A stretch of 17,724 bases of DNA from an uncultured Oscillospiraceae bacterium (GCA_934675115.1 CAKUPH010000044.1:1-17724), one strand, 5' to 3'. Positions 6,248 to 14,401 are shown, counted from the first letter of the stretch. The notes: generated from the letters alone by a model not told the origin. Made by a program: numbers and translations.

Positions 6248-7936
6248 TCACTGGGGCTTGTAGCTGTCCTTCAGGCTCACGGCCCGGTTGAATACCAGAT
6301 GCTCCGGGCTGCTGTCCCGGCTGTCGGCGCAGAAGTAGCCCTGCCGCAGGAACTGGAACCGGTCGGCGCTGTCAGCGTCGGCGAGGCTGCGCTCCACCTT
6401 GGCACCGGAGAGAACCTCCAGCGAGTCGGGGTTCAGGCAGTCGAGGAAGTTCTTGTCGCCGCCGTCAGGCTCCGCGTCGGAGAACAGGTTGTCGTACAGC
6501 CGGATCTCCGCGTCCACGGCGGTGGCGGCGTCCACCCAGTGGATGGTGGCGCCCTTGACCTTCCGGCCGTCGGCGGGGTTGCCTCCCCGGGACTCGGGGT
6601 CGTATTCGGCGGCGATCTCGGTGATGTTGCCGTTCTCGTCCGTTTCATAGCCCACGCAGCGGATGAGGTAGGCCCCCTTCAGGCGGCACTCCGGGCCGTT
6701 GGGGTAGAGCCGCTTGTACTTGGGCACGGGCTCGGGGAGAAAGTCCTCCGCCTCCACGTACAGGTGCTTGGAGAAGGTGACGGTGCGGGTGCCCTCCTCG
6801 GGCCGGTTGGGGTTGTTTTCCACCTCGAAGGTCTCGGACTGGCCCTCGGGGTAGTTGGTGATGACCAGCTTCACCGGGCGGAGCACCGCCATCCGGCGCT
6901 GGGCCGTCTCGTTCAGATCCTCCCGCAGGCAGTACTCGAGGAAGGCGTACTCGATGGTGTTGTCCGACTTGGTGACGCCCACCCGCTCACAGAAGCTGCG
7001 GATGGAGCGGGGGGTGTAGCCCCGGCGGCGCATGCCGCACAGGGTGGGCATACGGGGATCGTCCCAGCCGGACACCCGGCCCTCCTCCACCAGCTGGCGC
7101 AGTTTGCGCTTGCTCATCACCGTGTGGTCGATGCCCAGCCGGGAGAACTCGATCTGGCGGGGCTTGTGATAGGGGATGGACACGTTGCTCACCACCCAGT
7201 CGTACAGGGGGCGGTGATCCTGAAACTCCAGTGAGCACAGGGAGTGGGTAATGCCCTCCAGCGCGTCCTCAATGGGGTGGGCGAAGTCGTACATGGGATA
7301 GATGCACCACTTGTCGCCCTGACGGTGATGATGGGCGAAGTTGATGCGGTAGATGACCGGGTCCCGCATATTGAAGTTGCCGGAGGCCAGGTCGATCTTG
7401 GCCCGGAGTGTCATGGAGCCCTCGGGGAACTCGCCCGCCCGCATCCGGCGGAACAGGTCGAGGGACTCCTCGATGGGCCGGTCCCGGTAGGGGGAGGTGG
7501 CGGGCACGCCGATGGAGCCGCGGTTGGCCTTGAACTCCTCCGGGGACAGCTGGCAGACGTAGGCCAGTCCCTTCTGGATCAGTTCTTCGGCGTACTCATA
7601 CATTTTATCGAAGTAATCGGAGGCATAATAGAACCGGTCGCCCCAGTCGAAGCCCAGCCAGTGGATGTCCTCCTGGATGGCGTCCACGTACTCGGTGTCC
7701 TCCTTGGTGGGGTTGGTGTCGTCCATGCGGAGGTTGCACAGGCCGCCGTACTTCTCGGCGGTGCCGAAGTCGATGGTCAGGGCCTTGCAGTGGCCGATGT
7801 GGAGGTAGCCGTTGGGCTCCGGCGGGAAACGGGTGTGGACAGTCATGCCCTCATACTGCCCGCCCTGAGCGATGTCCTCGTCGATAAAGTCGTGGATAAA
7901 GTTCTGGCTCATGGTTACGTTCAGCTCTTCTGCCAT
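6248..7936 (-). CDS. glnS: Glutaminyl-tRNA synthetase
   Basis: A 562-residue class I aminoacyl-tRNA synthetase that charges tRNA-Gln. The start is placed at the ATG at 7936 because AAGGAG lies 8 nt upstream; the in-frame GTG at 7945 overlaps that ribosome binding site. The catalytic HIGH motif is at 46-49 ([10 protein letters not shown]). The KMSKS counterpart is MSKR (274-277), the form expected in GlnRS. The stretch from about 212 to 250, including [20 protein letters not shown], is typical of GlnRS rather than GluRS. The C-terminal half is the beta-barrel anticodon-binding region. Presence of GlnRS implies that Gln-tRNA can be made directly, without relying only on the GatCAB route. Own promoter at 7976-8004, divergent from the thioredoxin operon. 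Confidence 0.96.
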   Translation of the reverse strand: MAEELNVTMSQNFIHDFIDEDIAQGGQYEGMTVHTRFPPEPNGYLHIGHCKALTIDFGTAEKYGGLCNLRMDDTNPTKEDTEYVDAIQEDIHWLGFDWGDRFYYASDYFDKMYEYAEELIQKGLAYVCQLSPEEFKANRGSIGVPATSPYRDRPIEESLDLFRRMRAGEFPEGSMTLRAKIDLASGNFNMRDPVIYRINFAHHHRQGDKWCIYPMYDFAHPIEDALEGITHSLCSLEFQDHRPLYDWVVSNVSIPYHKPRQIEFSRLGIDHTVMSKRKLRQLVEEGRVSGWDDPRMPTLCGMRRRGYTPRSIRSFCERVGVTKSDNTIEYAFLEYCLREDLNETAQRRMAVLRPVKLVITNYPEGQSETFEVENNPNRPEEGTRTVTFSKHLYVEAEDFLPEPVPKYKRLYPNGPECRLKGAYLIRCVGYETDENGNITEIAAEYDPESRGGNPADGRKVKGATIHWVDAATAVDAEIRLYDNLFSDAEPDGGDKNFLDCLNPDSLEVLSGAKVERSLADADSADRFQFLRQGYFCADSRDSSPEHLVFNRAVSLKDSYKPQ

Positions 7937-7975
7937 GTCTGTCACTCCTTGGTGTTGATATATTTTAACCTGAAT

Positions 7976-8004
7976 ATTATACCCATTCCATGGGAGAAAC
8001 GCAA
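7976..8004 (-). promoter_or_regulatory. Promoter of glnS
   Basis: On the minus strand, TTGCGT (7999-8004) and a perfect TATAAT (7976-7981) are separated by 17 nt. The -10 box is about 40 nt before the start codon. I see no T-box leader: the untranslated region is too short for one. Confidence 0.8.
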
Positions 8005-8074
8005 CAGTTTTCGGCAGAAATCCGGCCTTTTTTCCGGAGTGGGGCGAAAGCGGGGGAAAACCGGGAATTTCCTC

Positions 8075-8102
8075 TTGACAGAACAGAAAATAAGAATATA
8101 AT
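8075..8102 (+). promoter_or_regulatory. Promoter of the arsR-trxB-trxA operon
   Basis: A perfect TTGACA (8075-8080) and a perfect TATAAT (8097-8102) are spaced by 16 nt. The promoter should be strong unless repressed, and it overlaps an AT-rich segment that carries a palindrome just downstream. Confidence 0.85.
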
Positions 8103-8105
8103 AAT

Positions 8106-8121
8106 ATTAGAATTTACTAAT
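8106..8121. promoter_or_regulatory. Probable operator of the ArsR-type repressor
   Basis: A perfect inverted repeat ATTAG-N6-CTAAT spans the expected transcription start, immediately downstream of the -10 box and 14 nt before the start codon of the regulator. Size and position fit an ArsR/SmtB dimer site that blocks its own operon. Binding itself is inferred. Confidence 0.6.
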
Positions 8122-8135
8122 GAAGGAGGGGCGGC

Positions 8136-8435
8136 ATGGACGACAAACAGATGCTGTACCAGCAGCGGGCGGAAATGCTCAAGGCGCTGGCCCATCCGGT
8201 GCGGCTGCGCATCGTCCGGGGGCTGCTCCAGTGCGGCTGCAGGAACGTCAGCTGCATGGAGCGGGCTACGGGCCAGTCCCAGTCGGCCATCTCCCAGCAC
8301 CTGAACCGGCTGCGCCACGCCGGAGTGCTGGAGTGCGCCCGGTCGGGCAACGAGGTATACTACAAGGTGGCGGACGAGCGGGTGGCGGACATCATCGCGG
8401 CCCTGTTTGACGGAGAGGAGGCGGACTGCCTGTGA
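8136..8435 (+). CDS. ArsR/SmtB family transcriptional repressor, cysteine-rich
   Basis: A 99-residue winged-helix regulator. The ATG follows GAAGGAGGGG closely. The ArsR signature ALAHPVRLRIVRGLL is at residues 17-31, the recognition helix QSQSAISQHLNRLRHAGVL at about 47-65, and the wing CARSGNEVYYKV at 67-78. ArsR proteins sense metals or thiol-reactive compounds through cysteines and leave the DNA when bound. Here Cys33, Cys35 and Cys40 cluster at the helix that carries metal ligands in classical ArsR. Cys67 sits at the wing and Cys98 at the tail. It is the first gene of an operon with a thioredoxin reductase and thioredoxin; its stop overlaps the next start by 4 nt. Thiol or metal stress sensing is therefore likely, but the ligand is not known. 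Confidence 0.88.
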   Translation: MDDKQMLYQQRAEMLKALAHPVRLRIVRGLLQCGCRNVSCMERATGQSQSAISQHLNRLRHAGVLECARSGNEVYYKVADERVADIIAALFDGEEADCL

Positions 8436-9244
8436 AATACGACATCATCGTGGTGGGCGGCGGCCCCGCGGGGCTGACCGCGGCCATTCAGGCCCGGGCC
8501 CGGGACCGCTCCGTGCTGGTGGTCACCAACGAACCGGCGGCAAGCCCGCTGTGCAAGGCCCCGGCCATTGAAAACTACCCCGGCATCCCCCATGTGTCCG
8601 GCCTGACGCTGGTGGAGCGGATGCTGGAGCAGGCCAAGGGGCTGGGGGCAGAGCTCCGCATCGGCCGGGCGCTGTCCGTCATGCCCATGGGGGAGAGCTG
8701 CTTTGTCTCTATCGGCTCCGACGTGGAGGAGGCCGGAGCGGTGATCCTGGCCCCCGGCGCGGCCCGGGGTACGCCGCTGAAGGGCGAGACAGAGCTTCTG
8801 GGCCGGGGCGTGAGCTATTGTGCCACCTGTGACGGTATGTTTTACCGGGGCAGGCCCATCGTGGTGGCGGGAAACGCCCCGGATCTGGCGGAGGAGACGG
8901 AGTATCTCCGAAGCATCGGCTGTCAGGTGACGGAGGTCCGTCTGCCGGGGCTGTCCATCCTCGGGACGGACAAGGTCACCGGCGTGCGCACCGCCAAGGG
9001 CGAGGAGATCCCCTGTGACGGGGTGTTCCTGCTGCGGGCGGCGCTGGCGCCGGAGCAGCTGGCCACGGGACTGGAGACGGAAGGAGGCCGCATCAGGGTG
9101 GACCGGTACATGGCCACCAACCTGCCCGGCGTGTTCGCCGCCGGGGACTGCACCGGCGAGCCATTACAGCTGGCCAAGGCAGTGGGGGAAGGCCAGATGG
9201 CCGCCCACAGCGCCATGAAATATCTGGACGAAGCAAAGAAATAA
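8432..9244 (+). CDS. trxB: Thioredoxin reductase-like flavoprotein lacking NADPH motifs
   Basis: A 270-residue FAD protein, shorter than the 310-320 residues of NADPH-dependent TrxB. It starts at a GTG that overlaps the arsR stop (GTGA), with AGGAGG 10 nt upstream. The FAD-binding GGGPAG (9-14), the redox disulfide Cys130-Ala-Thr-Cys133 followed by DGMF, and the closing FAD motif PGVFAAGDC are all intact. The middle domain is abnormal: the position of the NADPH loop GGGxxA reads VAGNAPDLAEE, and the HRRxxxR motif with roughly 35-40 residues around it is missing. Ferredoxin- or flavin-linked thioredoxin reductases without these motifs are known from clostridia (FFTR type). I infer that this enzyme takes electrons from something other than NADPH and passes them to the adjacent thioredoxin. 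It ends in tandem stops TAATAA. Confidence 0.85.
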   Translation: MKYDIIVVGGGPAGLTAAIQARARDRSVLVVTNEPAASPLCKAPAIENYPGIPHVSGLTLVERMLEQAKGLGAELRIGRALSVMPMGESCFVSIGSDVEEAGAVILAPGAARGTPLKGETELLGRGVSYCATCDGMFYRGRPIVVAGNAPDLAEETEYLRSIGCQVTEVRLPGLSILGTDKVTGVRTAKGEEIPCDGVFLLRAALAPEQLATGLETEGGRIRVDRYMATNLPGVFAAGDCTGEPLQLAKAVGEGQMAAHSAMKYLDEAKK

Positions 9245-9274
9245 TAAAGCTGCAAAGGAAAGGAAGTAATTCAA

Positions 9275-9592
<318 letters not shown>

Positions 9593-9604
9593 GATAAAAT
9601 GAGG

Positions 9605-9640
9605 AAAGGCCCCGGAGATCTCAGATCTCCGGGGCCTTTT
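9605..9640. terminator. Bidirectional terminator between trxA and the ABC exporter operon
   Basis: Perfect inverted repeat: 9605-9620 pairs with 9624-9639 (16 bp, TCA loop), with TTTT at the plus-strand end. On the minus strand it lies just downstream of the exporter stop codon at 9653. It serves two convergent operons. Confidence 0.92.
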
Positions 9641-9652
9641 CATACATTTACC

Positions 9653-11467
9653 TTACGACGCCTGCTCGAACTGGCTGTTGTACAGGTCGGCGTAGAACCC
9701 GCCCTGGGCCAGCAGCTCCTCGTGGCTGCCGTGCTCGATGATGTCGCCCTCCTTCATGACCAGAATGAGGTCGGCGTTGCGGATGGTGGACAGCCGGTGG
9801 GCGATGACGAAGCTGGTGCGGTTTTCCGTCAGCCGGTCCATGGCTCGCTGGGCGATGAGCTCCGTCCGGGTGTCCACGGAGGAGGTGGCCTCGTCCAGAA
9901 TGAGCATGGGGCTGTTCTGGATCATGGCCCGGGCGATGGTGAACAGCTGCTTCTGCCCGGCGGAAATGGCCACGTTTTCGCCCAGCACGGTGTCGAAGCC
10001 GTGGGGCAGCGTCTCGATAAAGTGGTAGATGCCGCAGGCCCGGCAGGCGGCCTCAAGCTGCTCGTCGGTGACGCCGGTCTTGTTGTAGACCAGATTCTCC
10101 CGGACGGTGCCCTCGAACAGCCACGTGTCCTGCAAAACCATGCTGAACAGGCCGTGGACGCTCTCCCGCTTCATCTGTGAGGTGGGGATGCCGTCGATGC
10201 GGATCTCGCCGGAGGACAGGTCGTAGAATCGCATGAGCAGGTTGACCATGGTGGTCTTGCCCGCGCCGGTGGGGCCGACGATGGCCACCTTCTGGCCCGG
10301 CTTTACGTGGGCGGAGAAGTCCTTGATGATGACCTTGTCCTGGTGGTCGGGGTAGGCGAAGCGCACGTGGTCGAACTCCACCTCGCCCCGGACGTGGTCG
10401 GGGGCGGATTGCTTGCCGGACTCGTCGGGCATCTCCGGCTCCTGCAAAAAGTCGAAGATCCGGTCCCCGGCGGCGGCTGCGGACTGCATCTGGGTGAAGC
10501 CCTGGGCCAGTGTGCCCAGCGGGGAGGTGAACAGCCGGACGTACATGATGAAGGCGATGATGACGCCGAACTTGATCTGCCCGCCGATCACGAGGGCAGA
10601 GCCCAGCACGCACACCGCCACGTAGCCCAGGTTGCCCATGACGTTCATCAGCGGCTGCATGACGCCGGACAGGAACTGGCTGCGCCAGTCGGCGTCGTAC
10701 ACGGCGGCGTTCATGCCGGCGAAGGTCTTTTTGATCTTGCTGTTGGCGAGTGAGATACGCACCACGTCGTGGCCGGAGTACATCTCCTCCACGTAGCCGT
10801 TGAGGGTACCGAGGCTGCTCTGACGGGCGGTGAAATACTTCTGGGAGCGGAGCATGATCAGGCCCATGGCGGCGAAGCCCAGCACGGTGATGGCCACGGC
10901 GGCCAGCGCCATGCGCCACTCGGTGACGAACATCATGATCAGGCAGCCGATGAACTGCGCCCCGGAGCTGATCATGGAGGGCAGGGCGTTGGACAGGGTC
11001 TGCTGGAGGGTGCTCACGTCGTTGGTGACCCGGCTGAGCAGGTCGCCGTAGGACACGGTGTTGAAGTAGCTCATGGGCACCCGGTTGATCTTCCGGGACA
11101 GGTCGTCCCGCATGGTCTTGGACAGATCCAGCGTGATGGTAGCCATGATGAAGTGCATGATATAGGAGCACAGGCCGCTGACGCCGTAGATGATGAGCAG
11201 CCGCACGCCGATCTTCCCGACGGCGGCAAGGTCGATGCCCGTCATCAGCCCGTCGGAGATGAGGTTGGTGATGTCGGCCAGCTGGTTGGGGCCGATGATG
11301 GTGAGGACCGCCCCCACCGCCGCCAGCAGCAGGGCGATGGCCATGGGGACCTTCAGCTTGCTGGAATAGGTGAACAGCTCCCGGAATATGCCGCGGATGC
11401 CGCGCTTGCTCTTTTCAATGGCCCCCATGCCTCCGCCGGGGCCGTGCATACGTCTCTGCTGACTCAT
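9653..11467 (-). CDS. ABC exporter half-transporter, catalytically canonical subunit
   Basis: A 604-residue half-transporter: six-helix membrane domain (about 40-335) followed by an ATPase domain. The start is set at the ATG at 11467, 8 nt after GGAGG and one base after the stop of the upstream gene; the in-frame GTG at 11476 would overlap the ribosome binding site. Walker A GPTGAGKT is at 398-405, the Q-loop Gln at 446, Walker B LILDE at 522-526 with catalytic Glu526, and the H-loop His at 557. The signature motif is the unusual ISAGQ (501-505) in place of LSGGQ. The N-terminus has a basic, Gly-rich tail (RRMHGPGGGMG). Together with the upstream subunit it should form a heterodimeric exporter of the TM287/288 or LmrCD kind. 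The substrate is unknown; drugs, lipids and peptides are all possible. Confidence 0.93.
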   Translation of the reverse strand: MSQQRRMHGPGGGMGAIEKSKRGIRGIFRELFTYSSKLKVPMAIALLLAAVGAVLTIIGPNQLADITNLISDGLMTGIDLAAVGKIGVRLLIIYGVSGLCSYIMHFIMATITLDLSKTMRDDLSRKINRVPMSYFNTVSYGDLLSRVTNDVSTLQQTLSNALPSMISSGAQFIGCLIMMFVTEWRMALAAVAITVLGFAAMGLIMLRSQKYFTARQSSLGTLNGYVEEMYSGHDVVRISLANSKIKKTFAGMNAAVYDADWRSQFLSGVMQPLMNVMGNLGYVAVCVLGSALVIGGQIKFGVIIAFIMYVRLFTSPLGTLAQGFTQMQSAAAAGDRIFDFLQEPEMPDESGKQSAPDHVRGEVEFDHVRFAYPDHQDKVIIKDFSAHVKPGQKVAIVGPTGAGKTTMVNLLMRFYDLSSGEIRIDGIPTSQMKRESVHGLFSMVLQDTWLFEGTVRENLVYNKTGVTDEQLEAACRACGIYHFIETLPHGFDTVLGENVAISAGQKQLFTIARAMIQNSPMLILDEATSSVDTRTELIAQRAMDRLTENRTSFVIAHRLSTIRNADLILVMKEGDIIEHGSHEELLAQGGFYADLYNSQFEQAS

Positions 11468-11468
11468 T

Positions 11469-13241
11469 TCAGACACCTCCCGTTTCGCCCAGCTCTTCGG
11501 GGGAGAGCTGGGACATGGCGATCTCCCGGTACACCGGGCAGTTTTTCATCAGCTCGTCGTGGGTGCCGATGCCCACGGCCCGGCCCTCGTCCAGCACCAC
11601 GATCTTGTCCGCGTGGCGGATGGTGCCGATGCGCTGGGCCACGATGAGGCAGGTGGTGCCCGCAAGCTCGCGGGCGAGGCCCACCCGGAGCTTCGCGTCC
11701 GTCTTGTAGTCCAGCGCGGAGAAGGAGTCGTCGAAGATGAGGATCTCCGGCTGGCGGGCCAGCGCCCGGGCGATGGACAGCCGCTGCTTCTGGCCGCCGG
11801 AGAAGTTCGTGCCGCCCTGGGCCACCGGCGCGTCCAGCCCCTCGGGGAGGGAGTCCACGAACTCGGAGGCCTGAGCCAGCGCCACGGCCTTGTTTACCGA
11901 TGGATCGGAGCTGTCGGCGGTGCTCTCGCCGAAGAGGATGTTGTCCCGGATGTTTCCGGCGAAGAGGACGGCCTTCTGGGTGATGTAGCCGATGCGGTCG
12001 TACAGCCCCTCGAAGGAATAGTCCCGGATGTCCCGGCCGTCGATGAGCACCTGACCGGAGCTGGCGTCGTAGAACCGGGCGGCAAGGCTCACCAGCGTGG
12101 TCTTGCCGGAGCCGGTGGCGCCGATGAAGGCCACCGTCTCGCCGCGGTTGGCCTTGAAGCTGATGTGGGACAGAATGTCCTGCCCGGAGGTGGGATAGCG
12201 GAAGGACACGTCCCGGAACTCCACGGTGCCGGTCTCCGGGGCCTGCGTCTCCGTGCCCTCCTTGAGGTCAACTTCGGTGTTCAGCACCTCGTTGATGCGC
12301 TGGGCGGACACCTGCGCGGAGGGCAGGAACATGACGATCATGACCATCATCATGATGGACATGACCACGTAGGTGGCGTAGGTGCCAAAAACCACTACGT
12401 CGCTGAAGAAGGTCACCCGGCCCATGACGTCGGCCACGGAGATGTCGTTGACCAGCGCCGCGCCCACCCAGTAGATGGTCAGGGCCAGCGCGTTCATGGC
12501 GAAGGTCACCGCCGGCATGAGCAGGGCGAAGGCCCGCTGGTTGAACAGCTGGGTGTTCATCAGCACGCCGCTTGCCTTGTAGAACTTCTCGTTCTGGTAC
12601 TCCTCGGCGTTGTAGGCGTGGACCACGTTGATGCCGGTGAGGTTTTCCCGGGTGACGAGGTTGATGTCGTCCATAAGCCGCTGCACCCGCTTGACCCGGG
12701 GCAGCACGATGACCACGATGAGGATCATCATCACCAGCAGGGCGGCCACGAAGCCCGCCGTGATGACGGACAGGGTCAAGCTCTTGTTGACGATCTTGAT
12801 GACCGCCCACACCGCCATCACCGGGGCCTTGATGAGGATCTGAAGGCCCATGGAGATCAGCATCTGGATCTGGGTGATGTCGTTGGTGGTGCGATTGACG
12901 AGGCTGGGCACGGAGAAGTCCAGCATTTCCTTCTGGCTGAAGTCCGCCACCTTGTTGAATACGCTCTCCCGGAGGGTGAAGCTCAGTCCGGCGGCCACCT
13001 TGGCGGACAAAAAGCCGCAGATGACGGCCAGCACGGCGCTGGCCAGCGTGCAGAGCAGCATTTTTCCGCCGGGCACCAGAATGTCCGCGGTGGTGCTGCC
13101 GGGAGTCTGGATGAGGACGGTGAGGTCGCTCATGTAATCGGGCAGGCGCAGGTCGAAGTAGATCTGGCCCAGCACCAGCAGGGCGCACAGCCCGGCCATG
13201 AGCCATTCCCGCCTGCCCATTCGTTTCAGCAGTTTGATCAT
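11469..13241 (-). CDS. ABC exporter half-transporter, degenerate-site subunit
   Basis: A 590-residue half-transporter with a six-helix membrane domain (about 12-310) and an ATPase domain. Walker A GATGSGKT is at 374-381, the Q-loop Gln at 422 and the signature FSGGQ at 480-484. The Walker B end is LIFDD (501-505), with Asp505 where the catalytic Glu should be, and the H-loop His is replaced by Gln536 (VAQR). These two changes are the hallmark of the non-hydrolysing half of heterodimeric ABC exporters. Its good signature motif completes the active site of the partner, while the partner's altered ISAGQ faces this degenerate half. The ATG overlaps the MarR stop codon by 4 nt (ATGA) and AAGGAAGGA lies 8 nt upstream, so expression is coupled to the regulator. 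Confidence 0.93.
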   Translation of the reverse strand: MIKLLKRMGRREWLMAGLCALLVLGQIYFDLRLPDYMSDLTVLIQTPGSTTADILVPGGKMLLCTLASAVLAVICGFLSAKVAAGLSFTLRESVFNKVADFSQKEMLDFSVPSLVNRTTNDITQIQMLISMGLQILIKAPVMAVWAVIKIVNKSLTLSVITAGFVAALLVMMILIVVIVLPRVKRVQRLMDDINLVTRENLTGINVVHAYNAEEYQNEKFYKASGVLMNTQLFNQRAFALLMPAVTFAMNALALTIYWVGAALVNDISVADVMGRVTFFSDVVVFGTYATYVVMSIMMMVMIVMFLPSAQVSAQRINEVLNTEVDLKEGTETQAPETGTVEFRDVSFRYPTSGQDILSHISFKANRGETVAFIGATGSGKTTLVSLAARFYDASSGQVLIDGRDIRDYSFEGLYDRIGYITQKAVLFAGNIRDNILFGESTADSSDPSVNKAVALAQASEFVDSLPEGLDAPVAQGGTNFSGGQKQRLSIARALARQPEILIFDDSFSALDYKTDAKLRVGLARELAGTTCLIVAQRIGTIRHADKIVVLDEGRAVGIGTHDELMKNCPVYREIAMSQLSPEELGETGGV

Positions 13242-13687
13242 GTCGTTGTTCCTTCCTTGTTGAGTTCACGGATGTTGCACAGCAGCTTTTCCGCGGTGCG
13301 TTTGTAGGCCAGCAGCTCTTCCTCCGGGATGCCCCGGGTCAGTGCATGGAAAAACGCCCGCTGGGAGGCCCGGCCCTCTTCCACCAGCGGCGCGGCGGCT
13401 TCGGTGACGAACAGCCGGCGGACCCGCCGGTCGTCCGGGTCGTCCCGCCGGGCCAGATAGCCCCGCTGGATCAGCGTCTCCACCGCCACCGAGGCGAGTC
13501 CCGGCTTGATGCCCCGGACGGCGCACAGGTCACGGGCCGTATTGTATTCTTCCCCATTGTTGGCGAGAAACATCAGCACATCGAAGCAGGTCTGGTTGAT
13601 GTGATACTTTCTGCACACGGGGAGACAGAACCGGGTAATGGCGGGGCCGAGCTTCTGATGGAGCACGAAATAGTCCACGGGCACCAT
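13238..13687 (-). CDS. MarR family transcriptional regulator of the ABC exporter operon
   Basis: A 149-residue winged-helix protein. The ATG has GGAGG 7 nt upstream. The helix-turn-helix lies at about 48-78 (NTARDLCAVRGIKPGLASVA and on to RGYLAR). The MarR wing follows at 82-96 with DDPDDRRVRRLFVTE, the strongest family marker. MarR proteins are dimers that repress neighbouring efflux genes until a small molecule or oxidant releases them. It is the first gene of the operon with the two exporter halves and overlaps the next gene by 4 nt. A perfect palindrome in its own leader suggests autorepression. Several cysteines (21, 25, 34, 55, 137) could allow redox sensing, but nothing in the sequence proves it. 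Confidence 0.9.
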   Translation of the reverse strand: MVPVDYFVLHQKLGPAITRFCLPVCRKYHINQTCFDVLMFLANNGEEYNTARDLCAVRGIKPGLASVAVETLIQRGYLARRDDPDDRRVRRLFVTEAAAPLVEEGRASQRAFFHALTRGIPEEELLAYKRTAEKLLCNIRELNKEGTTT

Positions 13688-13709
13688 TGAGAAACCTCCG
13701 ATCTGATAA

Positions 13710-13725
13710 ATTCTAATTTTAGAAT
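13710..13725. promoter_or_regulatory. Probable MarR operator
   Basis: A perfect 16-bp palindrome, ATTCTAA-TT-TTAGAAT, lies between the -10 box and the start codon of the MarR gene, 23 nt upstream of the ATG. MarR dimers usually bind palindromes of this size in their own promoters. The assignment is by position and symmetry only. Confidence 0.65.
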
Positions 13726-13737
13726 ATCTGAAAATAG

Positions 13738-13743
13738 ATTATA
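13738..13743 (-). promoter_or_regulatory. -10 box of the MarR-ABC exporter operon
   Basis: A perfect TATAAT on the minus strand, 12 nt upstream of the palindrome. No convincing -35 box lies 16-18 nt further upstream; the best TTG-containing sequence (TTGTTG, 13755-13760) is too close. The promoter may be weak or may depend on an activator. Confidence 0.5.
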
Positions 13744-13866
13744 CAAATCTGGATCAACAAGTGATGGCGAAACCTTCAACAAAATATGAACTTTCTGTGA
13801 ACAAATAGACGGCTCCGACGGGAGTGCATCGCGGAAACGTCGGACTTTGCTGCTTTGGGTACGCTC

Positions 13867-13907
13867 CGGCGGACAAAAAATGCCCCGGCTGTTCGGCGGA
13901 CAAAAAA
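13867..13907. repeat. Direct repeat, two copies of CGGCGGACAAAAAA
   Basis: Identical 14-bp copies at 13867-13880 and 13894-13907, a 27-bp period. Read on the minus strand each gives a TTTTTT run followed by GTCCGCCG. The right copy supplies the T-run of the thioesterase terminator. The left copy looks like a duplicated T-run, possibly a back-up or remnant. Confidence 0.7.
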
Positions 13908-13933
13908 GCGCCCCCGCCGGTGGGCGGGGGCGC
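13902..13933 (-). terminator. Terminator of the thioesterase gene
   Basis: A perfect 11-bp GC stem (13908-13918 with 13923-13933) closes a 4-nt loop and on the minus strand is followed by six T residues. It begins 15 nt after the stop codon. Confidence 0.9.
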
Positions 13934-13948
13934 GGAAGGCGCGGCTTA

Positions 13949-14401
13949 TCAGGCCTTTTTTGCGATGATGGCGTAGGTGCCCACGGCGGTGGAGGCCACC
14001 TTGCCGGTGGCGGGGACCACGGCCTCGCAGTAGGCGGTGGCGTTGCGCTTGCCGATGGAGGTCACCCGGGCGGTGATGAGCACGCCGTCCTCCATGGGAA
14101 CGGGGCGGAGGTAGTTGATGGTCATGGAGATCGTGGGCGGGATCGTCTCCCGGGAGTAGCAGTAGATGGCCATGCTCATAGTCAGATCCATCATGGTGGA
14201 GATAATGCCGCCGTGGAGGGTGCCCAGACCGTTGACCTCCCAGTCCTGAACGGGATATTTGAGGGTCAGCTCCTGCCGGGCGTCGTCGAAGGAGTGAAGC
14301 TCCGGGGCCAGACGGGCGTTGAGGGTGGCGGACATTTTTTCCTTGATAAAGACCAGCTCCTGCGCGAGCCACTGGCCGGTGGTCAGATTCTTTTCATCCA
14401 T
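13949..14401 (-). CDS. PaaI-type hotdog-fold thioesterase
   Basis: A 150-residue single hotdog domain. The ATG follows AGGA with a 7-nt spacer. The family signature is NGLGTLHGGIISTMMD (57-72), with His63-Gly-Gly and Asp72. In PaaI/YdiI-like enzymes this loop and helix bind the acyl-CoA thioester and place the catalytic acid. The second half has the expected strand pattern (SMTINYLRPV, GVLITARVTSIGKR, AYCEAVV). Such enzymes hydrolyse acyl-CoA thioesters, often aromatic or medium-chain, in the cytoplasm. The gene is monocistronic, with its own promoter and terminator, so its neighbours do not indicate the substrate. Confidence 0.9.
   Translation of the reverse strand: MDEKNLTTGQWLAQELVFIKEKMSATLNARLAPELHSFDDARQELTLKYPVQDWEVNGLGTLHGGIISTMMDLTMSMAIYCYSRETIPPTISMTINYLRPVPMEDGVLITARVTSIGKRNATAYCEAVVPATGKVASTAVGTYAIIAKKA

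Larger units (their letters stand above)
13688..13948. other. Intergenic region between the MarR operon and the thioesterase
   Basis: This 261-bp non-coding stretch holds, from left to right, the MarR operator and -10 box, an AT-rich segment, a loose hairpin (TCCGACG 13814-13820 with CGTCGGA 13838-13844, 17-nt loop), two copies of a 14-bp direct repeat, and the terminator of the thioesterase gene. I find no open reading frame with a ribosome binding site in it. Confidence 0.6.

Noticed and set aside
7937..7945. GTG start for glnS
   Set aside because: It overlaps the only good ribosome binding site, which is correctly spaced for the ATG at 7936.
11559..13307. A 582-codon plus-strand open frame across the first ABC subunit
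   Set aside because: Antisense to a clear ABC exporter, with an extremely His/Asp/Gly-rich translation. It is a shadow frame.
13755..13766. A -35 box for the MarR operon
   Set aside because: TTGTTG is 11 nt from the -10 box, too close, and the sequences at 16-18 nt do not resemble a -35 box.
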